Source: Flammulina velutipes
Lineage: Eukaryota > Basidiomycota > Agaricomycetes > Agaricales > Physalacriaceae
Direction of reading: 5' to 3'
Assembly: GCA_011800155.1 (NCBI GenBank)
Contig: CM022368.1
Coordinates: 682,001-746,000 of the forward strand
Length of the DNA stretch: 64,000 bases
The notes beneath the pieces were generated by a model, which had not been told where the DNA came from, did no database searches, and saw only the letters and a list, made by a program, of their open reading frames with translations. The translations under genes and the position numbers were made by a program. This document shows positions 41,806 to 54,655 of this stretch, piece by piece (positions within the stretch are counted from its first letter, which is position 1; each line of letters starts with the position of its first letter).

Positions 41806-43272
41806 ATGCCTGTTCCCGGTGACCATCTTGGAAAAAGCACCTTAGCCAGCACCACCTCCGACAATCCCCCACCTCCAATCACCCCTACTCTGCCAATGAA
41901 AAACTCACGCCTAGGCTGGATGTCGTACATCCTGCGATGCACAACCTGCATTGTCATCCTCTACGACTTGATTGGTGTTGGTGGCACGTATTTTGAGGAA
42001 AGTCTGTTATTGCCATCATTCTATGCCATCTCCAGCATAGCGGCATGTTGCCCGGTAATCATGGTTGGACATGTGCTGTATTTGAACTACAAAGGCATAG
42101 CTCGTGGTGTAGAGTGGCACTTGGACATGTGGGCTCTTCACACGACATCTATCATTTGTCTGCCCCATTTCTCGTAACGGTAGTGCATGCGAACTCATCT
42201 TTCTGCACAGCCGCCGGCCTCATTTTTTGCATCCTCCAGAAGACCGACATCTGGCTAACTCCACTGTTCGTTTTCATAGACATTCCACTCTTCATTGGAA
42301 TCAGCAACCTTTGCAATGGATCGACATGTCAGCAAAATCAAATCTGTCTGCTCCTTGGTTTGCATTCGGAGACTCAGACACTGATCAGATACAGACTATC
42401 AAGACTTCTACTTCTTCCGGTCGACAACTTCGTAAACATATTCCCCGCCACCGAAGACCCTGGAGCCAGCAATACAACATATGCCCCAACAGAAACGCCA
42501 CTCGGCTGGACTTCAATTATCTTGCACTGTATATCGATGGCCGCCATCCTCTACGACGCTGTTGTCGTCATCATTGGCTGGCCTGAAGCATACTTGCCTT
42601 CCTACTGCGCCCTCTTCGGCGTGGCAGTTTTTGCAGGCCTTATAATGGTATTCTCTGCATGGCACAACCGTCTACAGGGATACGAGGTCACTCGTGGTGC
42701 AGAGTGGCATCTCCACGCGTGTACAACGAATGTCGTATGTGTTCTCTGTGCGCCTAATTTCTTGAATCTGCAGTGCATAGTCAAACTTCCATCTTTCCCT
42801 AGCTGCCCTTGTTATTTACCTTGTCGAAAACCCTATCTACCCCCCCTGGGCTGTCTTCTTATTCCCTGCCTTTGCAATTGTTGACATTCTGCTCTTCATT
42901 ACCATTAGCAATGTCTGTATTCAACGGGGCCTGGTACGGGAAAGCCCGATCTATCTTGGACTTAGTATGCATGTTCCTTTCACTTCCTCGAAGCCGGCTA
43001 AGGATACATTTTCCAGTCGACCATTTCTCGAGCACGAGGAAACCTCTAATTGTAAGATTCTCCTTTTTCCGTCGTATCAGGTCTCCAAGTAAGTCCCAAT
43101 GATTTCTGCTTTCCTTTCACTGATATTGTATCATTTAGAACAGATTCATTCTCTTTTACAATCATTAGTCGTGGTTGTGGTCGATGCTGAGGCTGCTCTA
43201 CCAGCAACGCAATCGCGCTTTGACTGTGATAATGCCTCGGAGGTGAAGAAGGAACCCATGGACATTGTATAG
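41806..43272 (+). CDS. Uncharacterised membrane protein with two tandem homologous halves
   Basis: The first half reads LGWMSYILRCTTCIVILYDL, then VEWHLDMWALHTTSII and DIWLTPLFVFIDIPLFIGISN. The second half repeats this as LGWTSIILHCISMAAILYDA, AEWHLHACTTNVSNFHL and PIYPPWAVFLFPAFAIVDILLFITISN. Each half has about four membrane helices and a conserved E-W-H-L motif. The halves are joined by an open stretch without a stop, so I treat this as one gene of about 440 residues. The tail is soluble and ends with VKKEPMDIV, a match to the SUMO consensus (V-K-x-E). Introns begin at 42177, about 42740 and about 43093. No known family is recognised. Two tandem genes read as one is an alternative. Confidence 0.6.
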
Positions 43273-43389
43273 CTATTGTATGCTACATCCATATCTTATT
43301 TGGTAACTTATTCGATTGAGGGAAGTTCAGTGATTTGGTATTGGTACAACTAAAAAACTGGATTGTGTTTGAAGATTGCTATTCGAAAG

Positions 43390-45682
43390 TCAGTCAATAG
43401 GTTCTCGAGGTTGCCTCCTCACTGCCACAAGGTATTCCTCGTCGTCTTCGAGAGAGAACTCGCCAGGCCTCGAAAGCGGAGTGAATCCTGCACCATGAGA
43501 TTCAAGAAGTCTGAATCTCTCTTTTGTAGCCTGTCGAGTCATGTTGATGCTGTAGATCTTGATACGATGACAAGAAGAGGTAACATGCAAATCCCAGCTG
43601 CCATCCGGACGCTCAGTTATGATCATCGACAAGAAAGGATTCGTTACTCACTTCCACGCCGAGCGCACAAAGGTCGGTTCAGTATTATTGGACGAATCCC
43701 AAGTTCGGACACAAAATTCGAGCCACCCTTCAGCGTCGACCGGAATGTCGATTTTCCAGAGGCGCCAGGCATGGTAGTGCTTTATTTCATATCAGAGTCA
43801 GTTCCTTGGTCATCAGGGAGATGAAAATAGAAGAACCTTCTCTGTCATGTCGTCTTGAGAAACCGCATACCAAACGCTTCCTCTGAGATATGTCCTATAA
43901 GCAATACAATGACAATGAAGAAAAAGGAGCAACATGCCCATCTGCTGAGACTTCCACTCGCTCTACCCAATTGCCGCCTCCGCTGTACGCCCAACCACGG
44001 AGAGTGATCTTTCCATCATGCACAATGACGTCTTTATCTTTGGGGGAGATAATTGCGCTCCTAGGAGTTTCGCTGTTGTCAGTCTTGCAAGCAAATTTAG
44101 CGTAGAGGACGACTCACGAAACAGGCATCTGCTGGATAGAAAACCCATTGGAGTACTTGGCGTTCTGCTTTCCTATCTAGTTTCTCTCCCTCAGTTCATG
44201 TTCTTCCTTTGTTCTTCCTGATACCATGAGATGAGAATGCTCACCTGCGACGTATAATAGAGATATTCCTGGGCTTGGACAGGCCCCATGCTCGGCTCCG
44301 CAAGGGCGTTGATACGGTACACCCATTTGCAACTCCTAGCGCCGATGTAACCAGTGATGACGAGGCGGAGTGGATAACCATGGATTTTGGGCAGCGGCTT
44401 GCCGTTCATCTCCCACGCTAACAAGACTTCCTCGTTCTGGCGGACTTTGCGCCACGGCACCGACACGGCGTAATTGAAGACATTGTTCTTTCTGTGACAC
44501 TGTCAATGTCGGAAGCCACAAGATGTCGTAACTCTTACTTGAAGTACGTATCCGCGCCAATGAACTCTAGATGCTTACATTCAGGAAGAATACCACCACA
44601 TGCCTTTTTCAGCACTTTCTTGAGGGGCACACCGCGATAGACGGCAGTTCCACTTGATGGACACAATGGGAAATGTGATGAATGAGCATTAGAAGGACGT
44701 ACATGGCGCCTTCACCTGCAGATAGAATAGAATGAGATGATGAACAGCAAGGTCACGAGAATGAAGACTTACCCCACGGGGCGTTGATGAGCTCGTCGCC
44801 ATCTCCTGGGTACTCGCGGATTTGTTCGATACGACGCTGTGACCATATGAATTATGGCGACTTATACGGTAGAAACCCAGTAGCTTACCGTACCACTGCA
44901 CTGTAGAGTGACCGTCACTTCCGATTGACTAGTAGGTAATTGTCAAGCTGGCTACGCCGCATAGGCTTCGAAATGAGCACTTACGGAAACTTGGTCGGAT
45001 CCTTCAGATCCTTTAAAGATATCTTCACTGGCGTGTTTACAAGCCCGCCGATCTCCAGTTCAAACGCATCCTCGTTGATATCAGGAATACCACCATGATT
45101 TCGGACACTGCAAGTGTTCGATTTGAGCGAAACCCAGGCAACAAAGACACTCACAAATGATACTTGTTATCTGTGAGCTTCCCCTCCAAGAGTTGATTTG
45201 GCAACGTTTCGCCGTTGTACGGGAAATCGAGGAGATGAAGCAAATCCGGCTTTTCCTTCTGCACCGTTTCCCAGCTGAAGTCGACAATGTCCTTGAGTCC
45301 GAGCAGCTCATGGTACTCTTTCCAACGGTGCCCGATAAGGACAGGATTGGTATTGGGAAGCGGAACGAATTGGAACTCTAGTGAAGACTGATCAGTCCAC
45401 AAACCCAGTGGCACTTAATCCCAGCCTACGCACCAGGGATAGGTGTAATCTCATTCTTGTGAGCCTCCAAGATTCCGCGAGCGGCCGCTTTGCGGTCAGG
45501 ATACTTTTCCCATTCGACGTATCTACGCAAAAACAGTCTAGTTAGTACAGATTCAGAGCGCCGTCACCGTCAGCTTACCCTTTCCATCCCAGCTTCTCTT
45601 CAGGAAATAGTTTCGATGTATCCAACGTCGACGGCTTCAAATCAGGAGAGCTTGCGTTATCGTTTTCAAAGGTCGTACTCAT
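43390..45682 (-). CDS. Sulfite oxidase (molybdenum cofactor enzyme, no cytochrome b5 domain)
   Basis: About nine exons. The N-terminal portion runs MSTTFENDNASSPDLKP and YVEWEKYPDRKAAARGI. The Mo-cofactor domain has FVRNHGGIPDI and VTLQCSGTRR (Cys ligand), then GTAVYRGVPLKKVL, LAWEMNGKPLPKIHGYPLR and GARSCKWV, all typical. The dimerisation domain has GWLEFCVRTWDSSNN, PTFVRSAWNWDLHVTSSC and a Q-P-R-E-P end. The enzyme oxidises sulfite to sulfate. It lacks the b5 domain of animal enzymes, as in plant and many fungal forms, which use O2 or a separate acceptor. A dead fragment of its 3' exons lies at 33127-33346. Confidence 0.92.
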
Positions 45683-46015
45683 GGTGTGTTTGGAGTTCTT
45701 CAGCGCATAGGGTCCTATTTAAAGCCCGACCGTGGTAGATAACGCCCATCACGTCAATGGTCAGCAGGGCATACAGCGGACACTTCCAGGAGCAATGTTG
45801 AACTCGCCGTTCACGCCAATACCGAAGAAGACCGTTTCGTGTTTGGCCGATAGGTAGAAGAAACGTGCGAGGGTTGGTGAGAGGCTCAAAGCCAACTCTC
45901 GAGAATATTAGTCTATTGCCTGAGATAGATAAAAGCAGATGAGTCCCTATATTATCGTGTATCGTTATATTCTGCGAGATATTAGGGTGCCGTTAACAAG
46001 ACGAACGAGAATAAC

Positions 46016-49000
46016 TCACCCAACGGCCTTCATGAGAACAAATCCGACAGTCGACACAACCTAATTCGAATAAAATCAATGAGCTCTACGTCCAATTGGT
46101 GACGTAGATATAATGGCTTACCAATGTGGCGATTATGCTTGCCGGAACACCGTTCTTGAGGAAGTCCACATTCGACAGGTATAATTCTCCCAATTCGTTC
46201 TCTTGGGTTGCCCTTTTATTCACACGCATTAGCTCTCCATTCAACCAATATACAAGAAGAATAACGTACGCAGTCTGATTGGGGAATCCAGAAACAGGCA
46301 TGCCCATGCCAGCAGAGCAGATGAGTCCCGTGATGAAGATGAGGAGGTTTCTCGGATTGCCTTCGAGACTTGAACCAACCTCAGCGGCAATGGGCACCAG
46401 AAGTACGCTGGCGATTGTATGGCTAATGAAGGTAGAGACGACCTTTCAAAAAACGAGGTAAACTCCAGCTACAAAAAAAAGGGAACGGGAGACGAACCAG
46501 GACAATAGCAGACAAAATTATGACAACAGTGTACAGGCTGAACCCTTCCACCATATCACGAATCAAGACATCCATGACGTTCAATAATCCACTCGACATC
46601 ACGGCCTTGCCCAACGCAATACCGCCCATCGCCAGGAAGACAATCATCCAAGCAAACTGCTCAAAGTCGTCCTTCTTCAGTACTCCAGTAGCGAAGAAAG
46701 CAATAACAGGGATGAGGGCAATGACTCCCATGTCCCCGATGTAATCCTCGATCTCGTGGGCTATACACCATAATGCAATTGTGACGAGGCAAATGAAGGA
46801 GACCCAGTATTGCTTGCCCGTAAAAGGCTCCTTTGTAGGTCGGATGGTCTTGATCTCGATATCCCCATCACCGGAAGGCGAGCGAGCAGGTCGGTAAGAC
46901 GCAAGAAGGAGGCCCCATATGAGGATAATAGAGATTGCGGAGACTGGTAAAGCCACAGCAAACCATTGACCCCAATCCAAAGGTGGGTCCATTTCGTGAA
47001 GTGCAATCAAGTTCTGAGGAGACGATATCGGAGAGCTTTGTCCGCCAATGTTGGCTGCCAACGCGATACCTAACTAATGTAGAATGAGCAACTGGGAAGA
47101 CAATATCTGTTTGAGCTCACAATGAGACATGGCGCGAAGGCAGATTTGGGAGGCAGAGTTCTCAGGATGGGCTGCAGCAATGTCAGGCAAATGTTAGGTC
47201 TTTGAGAGAATATGACTCACGCGAATAAGGGTAAAGCATAGTGTCGGCGCGGCAACATTACTAGAAACTATCTCAGTTGGTAGCTGAGACGAAGAGCATA
47301 AAACGCACCTTATCCACATGCTGGCAAAGCAAGACACACCCATAAACGCCAGTAACACAGTTCGGGGCTTCGAGCCAGCCAAGCTGAGGACGCGAGTAAT
47401 AATAATACGGTCAATATTGGTCTTGCTGAGGCCAGAGGATATCGTAAAACCACCAATGAGGAGCATGATGGTCGGAGAGAACATGACGGAGAAAATGTAT
47501 CTGTGAAATTGTTAGAACAAATGGTAACTAGGCAAGATGACAGAGGTACTTCGTAGCATCTGGGGGTGGAAGTCCTTTCTCTCCGTCTCGTATCACCTGC
47601 AAACAGACTACCAGGAGAGGAACGATCAACGAGGTTACAAACAAGGGTATGGCCTGCGAGCTTGGATTAATAATATCTCCAGAGCTTTGCAGTGTTACGT
47701 ACTTCGGTCGCCCAAAGAATCGTACAAAATCCAAGGATAGCCAAACACCTATTAGCTTCCTTCCCATCAACTATTTGCACGTTCAACATGCAGATAAACA
47801 CCCCCAAGGCCGCCAATACCCAAAGCAATCTTCGTGTCACCTTCAAGTGACCTATCGGAGTGCGCATTGACCAGATTGCAGGCTGTGGCTCCTTTACAAG
47901 GACGCCTCCAGCAACCATGGGTTGATCGTCGTTCTCTCCTCGTCGTTCACTCCCAATCATCTGCCTCCAGACTGTATCGCGTTCCCAAGCAATCTTCTCT
48001 CGTTGATGAAGCCTTAATTGCTGCTTTGCCGTAACCTTGTCGCCCTGCGTGCAGCACTTCGTGTACAGCTCCACCAGACGTGCGATTGCCTCGTTCAACT
48101 TGTTCTTGGTCGCAGTTGTGAACGGTAGCGAGGGCTCAACGATATCATGGAGGTAGCGGTCCTTGAGCTCGCTGTATGTGATTTTGTCGTACTTTTTCAA
48201 AATCTTCCTGAAGCCCGAGTAGTTGATTTCGATATATGATCGGAGGGAAGTCAAGGCGATGTACAAGGTGGTGATTCGGCGTTTGAAGAGCAGCCGGGTG
48301 TCGTACGCGTAGTTCGTCTTGGCCGTCCATATCGTCTCTGGGGCTGAAGACGTCTGACTGTCCGTCATAAACTTGATTCGATTAGCGACCTTGCTGAGGG
48401 CACGCTTCGGGTTACCGAGCGACGCGGTGCTCTCTTCCATGTCACCGCCGTAGTCATCGCTGGATATGCTATATCGATGTCCTCTGGCTTCTTCAGGTTC
48501 CTCAGGAATCACGCTTCCGCCTGTTCGAGTCAGTCATGAAAAGTCGAGAAAAAATACTCGACGCACTGGGAAAAGTCAATGAATTACCGCGGCGTCGCGT
48601 GCTCGAGTGACGCCGTCGCCGCCGCGCAGGATCTCGACTCCCGGAGACGCTGTCGTCGTCATCATCATCATCGTCGTCGTTGTCGTCGTCCATGTACAAT
48701 CCACCAGCTTCGAATCCAGCTTCCTCCTGCTGGCGTACCATCTCTTCGAGCTCGCGCAGTTCTTCCGTAAGCTCCTTCTCTTGGTGCTCATAGAAGAATA
48801 TCATTTTCTTGAGCTCCCGGTCTAGAAGTGGCACAAAGATGCCATCTGTTGCGGTCGTGTTGTCTCCTACAAGAGCGGACGTCTCGTTGGCTTCGAGGTC
48901 GTGATACGGCGGGACAGCATCGTTTTGCTGTTGCTGTTTTTCGAGCTGGTAAATAGTCTTCTTGAGGGTATCGTAGCTGTCCGCCGCGAGTGAGTATCTG

Positions 49001-49137
49001 ACCGTGCATGACTAGATCATTCACTCACGCAATGTACTCGTCCCACCACTCGGCCACTGCGTTAAACTTTAAGGATGAGCTAGATTGGTGAATATCAGTG
49101 TTTTATGAGAAAGTGCAAAGACATACCTAAATTTCAT
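46016..49137 (-). CDS. SPX-domain low-affinity phosphate transporter (Pho87/90/91 type)
   Basis: The first intron follows MKFS; the SPX domain then starts (SLKFNAVAEWWDEYIAYDTLKK). It continues with RELKKMIFFYEHQEKELTEEL, an Asp run near 48680 and the late SPX helices (NYAYDTRLLFKRRITTLYIAL, NYSGFRKILKKYDK). The C-terminal half is a SLC13-type permease with 10 or more helices (LLWVLAALGVFICML, PTIMLLIGGFTISSGLSKT, DMGVIALIPVIAFFATGV, GLICSAGMGMPVSGFPNQTA). SPX domains sense inositol pyrophosphates and thus phosphate status; transport is at the plasma or vacuolar membrane. The final exon ends LMKAVG, but splicing at GTGAGTT just after could add a short tail. 45683-46015 holds no gene. Confidence 0.9.
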
Positions 49138-49685
49138 CTTGGATGGATAGTCTGTTCGTCTAGTTATGGGTTGAAGTTCAATGTGCTCTGACATGAAAAG
49201 TCAGGAGGATTCTGATAAATGAAGAGGCTGTTATAGGCAGACAGGCATGTCGTGGTCGTCGGCGAGGACGTGGCTTGTTCGTGGTCAGTTGCCAAGAGGT
49301 AAGTAGTGCTGGATGGCCCGTCCGGTATTCGTTCCGATTGTCGGACCGACTTGCTCAAAACTCAATAACTCTAATAAGCTACTAACGAACGATCCTCTTT
49401 CCGTGCGCACAACCTACTCTTCTACGCATCCGAGTAGTATACAGGGAAATAATTGACAAAATACAGTAGCATTCCGACACTGATAAACACGAATAATGAA
49501 AACTTCAAGCGCAACATTCTCGATTCTCCTGTCTACGGACCGTCAAGACGATGCAAAGAGCACCCCCGAACGGTGCGAGCACACTTGATACCCGAAGGTC
49601 AACGATTTAATTCGGATTGTAATATATTTTTGGTGGGACTACCAATGAACAAAATAATCTAGATGGTAGACGGTAAAGGGTATAT
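49138..49685. other. Intergenic, no supported gene
   Basis: Promoter side of the SPX transporter and 3' side of the methyltransferase gene. Nothing recognisable. Confidence 0.5.
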
Positions 49686-51636
49686 CTAGACAACCAAGCT
49701 GGAAAACAGTAGTTAGCTCGGCAAGCAATAATATGTATAGCATACACATACCTAGGCTCCTTGTCCAGCTTGATGTGAATAGATTGGTGGTTCTTAATAC
49801 CCTCAACACGGTGGAAGGCATTCAAGTTCTTGTGCAACGTAATCTGGAAGACGGACGCGCTTCCTTGACTATTGGAAAGTTAGGATAGAATCACAGAAAG
49901 GAGATGGTCAACGTGCCGAGACGCAATAGTGGCCCATGCGAGGAAGAAAGCCCAGACCCTGAACCACCGGTCGCCATAGGCAGCAGTGACTGCGTCCTTG
50001 TTCGAGAGCCAGTTCAAGTACCAACGGTGGAGAGTAGCCGAGTAATGAACACCGAGGACGTCCACATTCTTAACCTCAAATCCAGCGACTTCGAACTAAG
50101 AACGTTGAGTATAGTGATGTACCATTGTGTGGTCAACATACCTTGTTGATAACCCAGGCCAGAGAGCAAGACGCGTCAGCACCAGGGAAGACATACTTGT
50201 TCATGAATAAACCCCTGTAGAACGTGAGCACGTTGCAATGACAAGATAAATTAGACGTACCAGATTAGGTCCTCGTATTGCCAGCATTGCCTGATTCCTG
50301 CGACTTGGAAAACGAGAATACCGTCGTCGTTGAGGAGGTTGTACAGTTCGGACAAGAATTGTGAGTAGCGACGGATACCAACGTGCTTGTAACAAAATTA
50401 GTACCGTGTGCACCGAAGCATGAAAAAAAAAAACACCTCGGCCATCTCCAAGCAGACAATTTTGTTGAATGCGCCCTTGGCTTGAGGAATGTCACGGTAA
50501 TCACAGTTCAAGATGCGAGCTTTGTCAGGAGAGACCTAGAACAAAGCATTGAGCTTGCTGCGAACAAATAAGAAGCCAGTACACGTACGCCGTTGGCAGC
50601 AATACGGTCTGTACCGAACTTGGCCTGGTTCTTTGCGAGGGTGACGCCGGTAGCATCGCATCCAAAGTTCTTAGCAGCGTAGGTAACGAGGGTTCCCCAT
50701 CCACAACCAATGTCGAGGAGACTGAACTCCTATCAGCAACGTGGAACGGGAAATCATTCAATTGACATACCGGTCAGTGGGCTGGAGGTCCAACTTTTGG
50801 CAGACGACGGCGAGCTTGTTATCCTGGAGTTGCTCGAGGGTTTCTTGCACGTCGGGGTTGAGGATAATACCGGAAGTGTAAATCATGCGTGGGCCGAGGA
50901 ACCTGGAAAGCTAGGTCAATGAAGAGGAGACGTGAAAAACGCGTAACGAACCATCCGTAGAAGTCATCACCCCCTGCGAATGAGTGAGTAGACTACAGGA
51001 AGGTGTCATGCAGAAACTCACGATCATAATGGTCCTGAACCTGGTCCTGGTCCTGTTCTCGGGAGTGAGAGAGGACGTCAGGAATGAGCTGGGTGAAGAC
51101 GTGGTTGAAAAGCTGAGGAGTGAAGGACATCTTGGTGAAGTCGAGGCGGTGGTCAAGGGTCTCGAGGACATCACCTACGACGAAGAAGGTGGTTGGAAAA
51201 AGGTTTGGAGCATAGAAACGCGCGACGTACCCTTGATGTCAATTTTACCGTCGAAGTAGGCGTCGTGGAAGACCTGAATGGGAATCTTGTTCTTGCCGTG
51301 GTACAACTGCGCGAGCTCGGGGTCCTTGATGGTAATGTACTCCTCGATATCCTTGCCTGGCAGCTTGACCTTCTCGTTCTTCCGCGAGCCGTACATCGAC
51401 GCCAGCGTCCAGTACGCGACAGTGGTCGGAACACCCGTCAAGACGAGGAGGAACAGGTACGTCTTGAAGCCACCGCGGCTCACCAAGGGCAATATGGATT
51501 TGAGCACATATGGTACGACCAAGATGGCGGCGGCCATATGGTAGTTGTTAAAGTAACCATTGCCCTCAGCAAGGCCAGCGAGCGGCGCGTTCTTGATAGC
51601 TGGGTAGTTCGTCGGCTTCACTGTATCGGACGACAT
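49686..51636 (-). CDS. Sphingolipid C9-methyltransferase (CFA-synthase family)
   Basis: The start MSSDTVKPTNYPAIKNAP is followed by two membrane helices (NYHMAAAILVVPYVL, YLFLLVLTGVPTTVAYWTL). The SAM-dependent core has motif I LLDIGCGWGTLVTYAA and the CFA-type GVTLAKNQAKFGTDRI. The C-terminal part includes GFEVKNVDVLGVHYSATLHRW and VFQITLHKNLNAFHR. About ten exons give about 500 residues and end PSLVV. The enzyme adds the C9 methyl of fungal glucosylceramides, acting at the ER/Golgi membrane. Such sphingolipids are fungus-specific. The last intron splits the final Ser codon. Confidence 0.92.
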
Positions 51637-53399
51637 GGTCGACGGCTTAAGAAAAGGTGGAAGGGCTCGACTCGATTTTGAATGAACACGTATTTGGTTG
51701 TGTTATCAAATTCCGCGTCGCTAACCCCATTCGGGAGCATATCCACCCCGTTCATTTGCTCAAGCCACAGATCCACGCTGCAGCCTGCAGGTAAAATACA
51801 ATATTTTGCATGCTTTTCGTCGCAGATATACAGAGGTTTTTGAAGACATCCGGTTTGTTGACCGAATTGCCATCTCCAATTCAAACAGGAGGAGAGATAT
51901 GACCGACAGGAGCCTTTACCGCTCACCGTCGAGCAATAGAGGTCCCCTAGACATCGATATATACAGCCGACGTACGAAATGCCTACTCCCACTGTGTCTG
52001 TACGTCGCTGACCAAAATTCAAACTGCAGCGACTGCCTATGATGCGCAAAGAAACATCGAATTGTAGGTTCGAAAATCGCCTACTGCGCGCAACCTTTTA
52101 CAAGGAGCAAGGCCACATAGTCCGCCTTATCCATCTTTCATCCAAACTAAGGCTTATGGAGGTACGCACCCATGATGAGAAACTAGAAGGAATGACTTCG
52201 GCTATTCATTGTAAAACAATGAATGTAGATTAAGAATCCCTTCTTTTGTCTATATTTTCGACGTCACGGCGTCCCATGCTGTCGGTTTGACGTACCCAAA
52301 AAAACTCATCAGCGAACGAAGTCGAGGAAGTCAGCCCCGCAAAGATATGGACAGATATCAACACTAGCCTAAGAAGTCCGAGAGGGAGTGATTACTATGA
52401 CTGGGATAGTCAAGGCTGAATTCCACGGTGTCCCAGAAGGAAGTACCCTTTTAACCTCGAGACCTGACAGGTGCCTTGGTAGATCTTCCCAAGAAAAAAA
52501 GGTAGGAGAGAGAGCCTCGAACAAGACGCCGATTCCTATAGACGCTATCTAAGCCCATTAGAGCTGGTGAATACCCATGAAAGTCGTCACAAGACCCAAG
52601 GGTTGATGTCCTATCCAGGGAAGGGAGCACCAACGAATGAGGCGCCGTTTACCTCTAGGAAACGCACTTCCGGGAAAAAAAGTTACTACTTTTGTTAGAG
52701 TCGAAGGTCAGTAGGCACACCATGGGACAATCAGAACCCGGATGTGCCTGCAGAAAGCGAGAGAAGGCGTGTTGGAGGCGCCACATTTCCGAAGCGAAGA
52801 CCTAGTTGTGCGGCCATCGTGGAATATTGCCAAATAGTATGAGAAAATGTGCTCGAACCGTACGTGTTCGGGGGTACCGACGTACATTAGACCAGTTATT
52901 GCCCCAGGGAGACGGCGAGACTCTAGAGTTGCTGGCTGTGATATCGATTTATATTCTCCATCACGGACGCTGTGTGCCATTGATAATCAGCGAGTCGGAA
53001 AGCGAGTAAGCAGGCTGATATGAACGCTATCCGCTCCGAGTGAGCCATAGGTGGGATGAAGACAAATGGAACAAACGTTGGAGGTCGAGAAGACGTGATG
53101 AAGAAGGAAACAACCGTAAATATATAAAAGGCGACTCTACCTTGACCTTGAACATTTCTAAAGTCCATCAATCGCGGAGCTGCTGGTGTTGGCTGTATGT
53201 CAAAATTTTCCTCCGTATGTTATCTGGCAGAGCTTTAACAATGTTCGTTGACAGCATTTGGAAGACAGGAGCCCCCCAATCTTGTGATCGGTGAGTCACT
53301 TGTGCTTCCAACCACGATGGCCTCGGAATCTAGCGTCTCATTTTCAGTGCTCAACCAATATAGCAACCATTATCAACTCACCAAGGCCACGAATCGTGC
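51637..53399. other. Long intergenic region, no supported gene
   Basis: About 1.76 kb with short frames only. It contains a 9-bp hairpin (ATTCATTGT...ACAATGAAT) around 52204-52224 and a TATA box TATATAAAA at 53121-53129 that may serve an upstream exon or leader of the F-box gene at 53400. No repeat matching the rest of the window was found. Confidence 0.45.
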
Positions 53400-54655
53400 A
53401 TGGCTATTCCACTGCTCCCTCAGGAAATCGTCGAAGAACACATAATCGATAAACTTACCAACGACCCCAAAGCCTTGCGAGCATGCGCCTTGGTGTGTCG
53501 CGCCTGGATCCCTACAGCACAGTCAAGACTGTTTTCTTCGATAAATCTCAGATTTCTGGAGAATGGCTCCCGTGAACTGGACTGCGTGAAACTGCGCCGC
53601 GTGTTCGCCACATCGGCCCATCTCGCACCATACGTATCCACCCTCCTCATAACGGATGGCCCCGAAAGTAACCTTCGGTGGCTTGCAAATAATCGGGAAT
53701 CGCTATCGTCCATCCTGCCAATGCTGGTCAATGTCAAGAAGATCACCATCTCGTTCGTTTCCCTACCTTGGGCACAGGCGGAGCCGCTGCGCGATATCTT
53801 CCGTCAACTGTTCCGCCACCATCTCGTCCAGTCCATTGAATTGCGTGGGCTTTCATCGCTGCCCGGCTGGGACCAGCTCTTCTATATGTTGAACGGTTGT
53901 CGGGCAGATCATGTTCTTCTGTATGCCGTCACTCTTGATCCGTCGTCTAGGATGGCTCGTCGCCGGAGGGGCCAGGCCATACAGCGTCCGAGATCGACTA
54001 TACGACGTCTAGAGACTAATAGCTCCATAGAGGACATGGAGGACCTAGCGTTTTGGGCGGATAATCCCAAGGCCTGTCTCGACATTTCGAGCCTCGGGAC
54101 GTTTACCTTTGATCTCATGAGAGTCGCAGACATCGCTGGGTGTAACGCAGTCCTGCAAGCACAAGCTTTTAGTGGGCTTCAGGCTTTCGAGATAGTCGTC
54201 GACAACATAGCCAGTGAGTAGTTCGAGTCTGCGTACATGTAGAGAGTTTGACAGCCCACCCAGGTTTCCGGGATGGGGTAACGGCGCAGTTGGACCTCAG
54301 TCGCCTTCGCCATCTGCAGTTGACGGTCAGAGATATACCTTTCGCCTCTCACGAACTATGTAACCTGTTGCGCTGGTTTGCACATGTCTTCCGGAATTCT
54401 GGAAGTCAGTCAATTGAGGAGGTGACCCTGACCTGTGTACAGTGGGTCCGCGCCAGAGAGAATGTAGAAGATCAGCTGGCTTGGTGGAGGGACGTGGATG
54501 CTGCTCTCTGTTTAATGCCGAACCTCAGCTTAGTGCAGTTGAAGACGGAGAGCGAGTTCAAGGAGGATCTAGTAAACGGAGCAGCCTTTTTGCAGGCTCG
54601 CAAGGGAGAGATGTTCCCCGTTCTTATTCAACGGGGAAATCTTCGTCAGCTTTGA
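53400..54655 (+). CDS. F-box protein
   Basis: The start MAIPLLPQEIVEEHIIDKLTN leads into ALRACALVCRAWIPTAQSRLFSSI, a full F-box. An irregular leucine-rich region follows. One intron after residue 273 (GTGAGTAG...CACCCAG) joins VVDNIAS to FRDGVTAQLDLSRLRHL. The protein ends QRGNLRQL, about 400 residues. The composition and layout are those of the lineage-specific F-box families of Agaricomycetes. It is not closely similar to the other two F-box genes in the window. Confidence 0.8.

Noticed and set aside
43363..43824. 153-codon plus-strand open frame
   Set aside because: It lies antisense over the sulfite oxidase 3' exons, whose minus-strand reading is clearly the real one.
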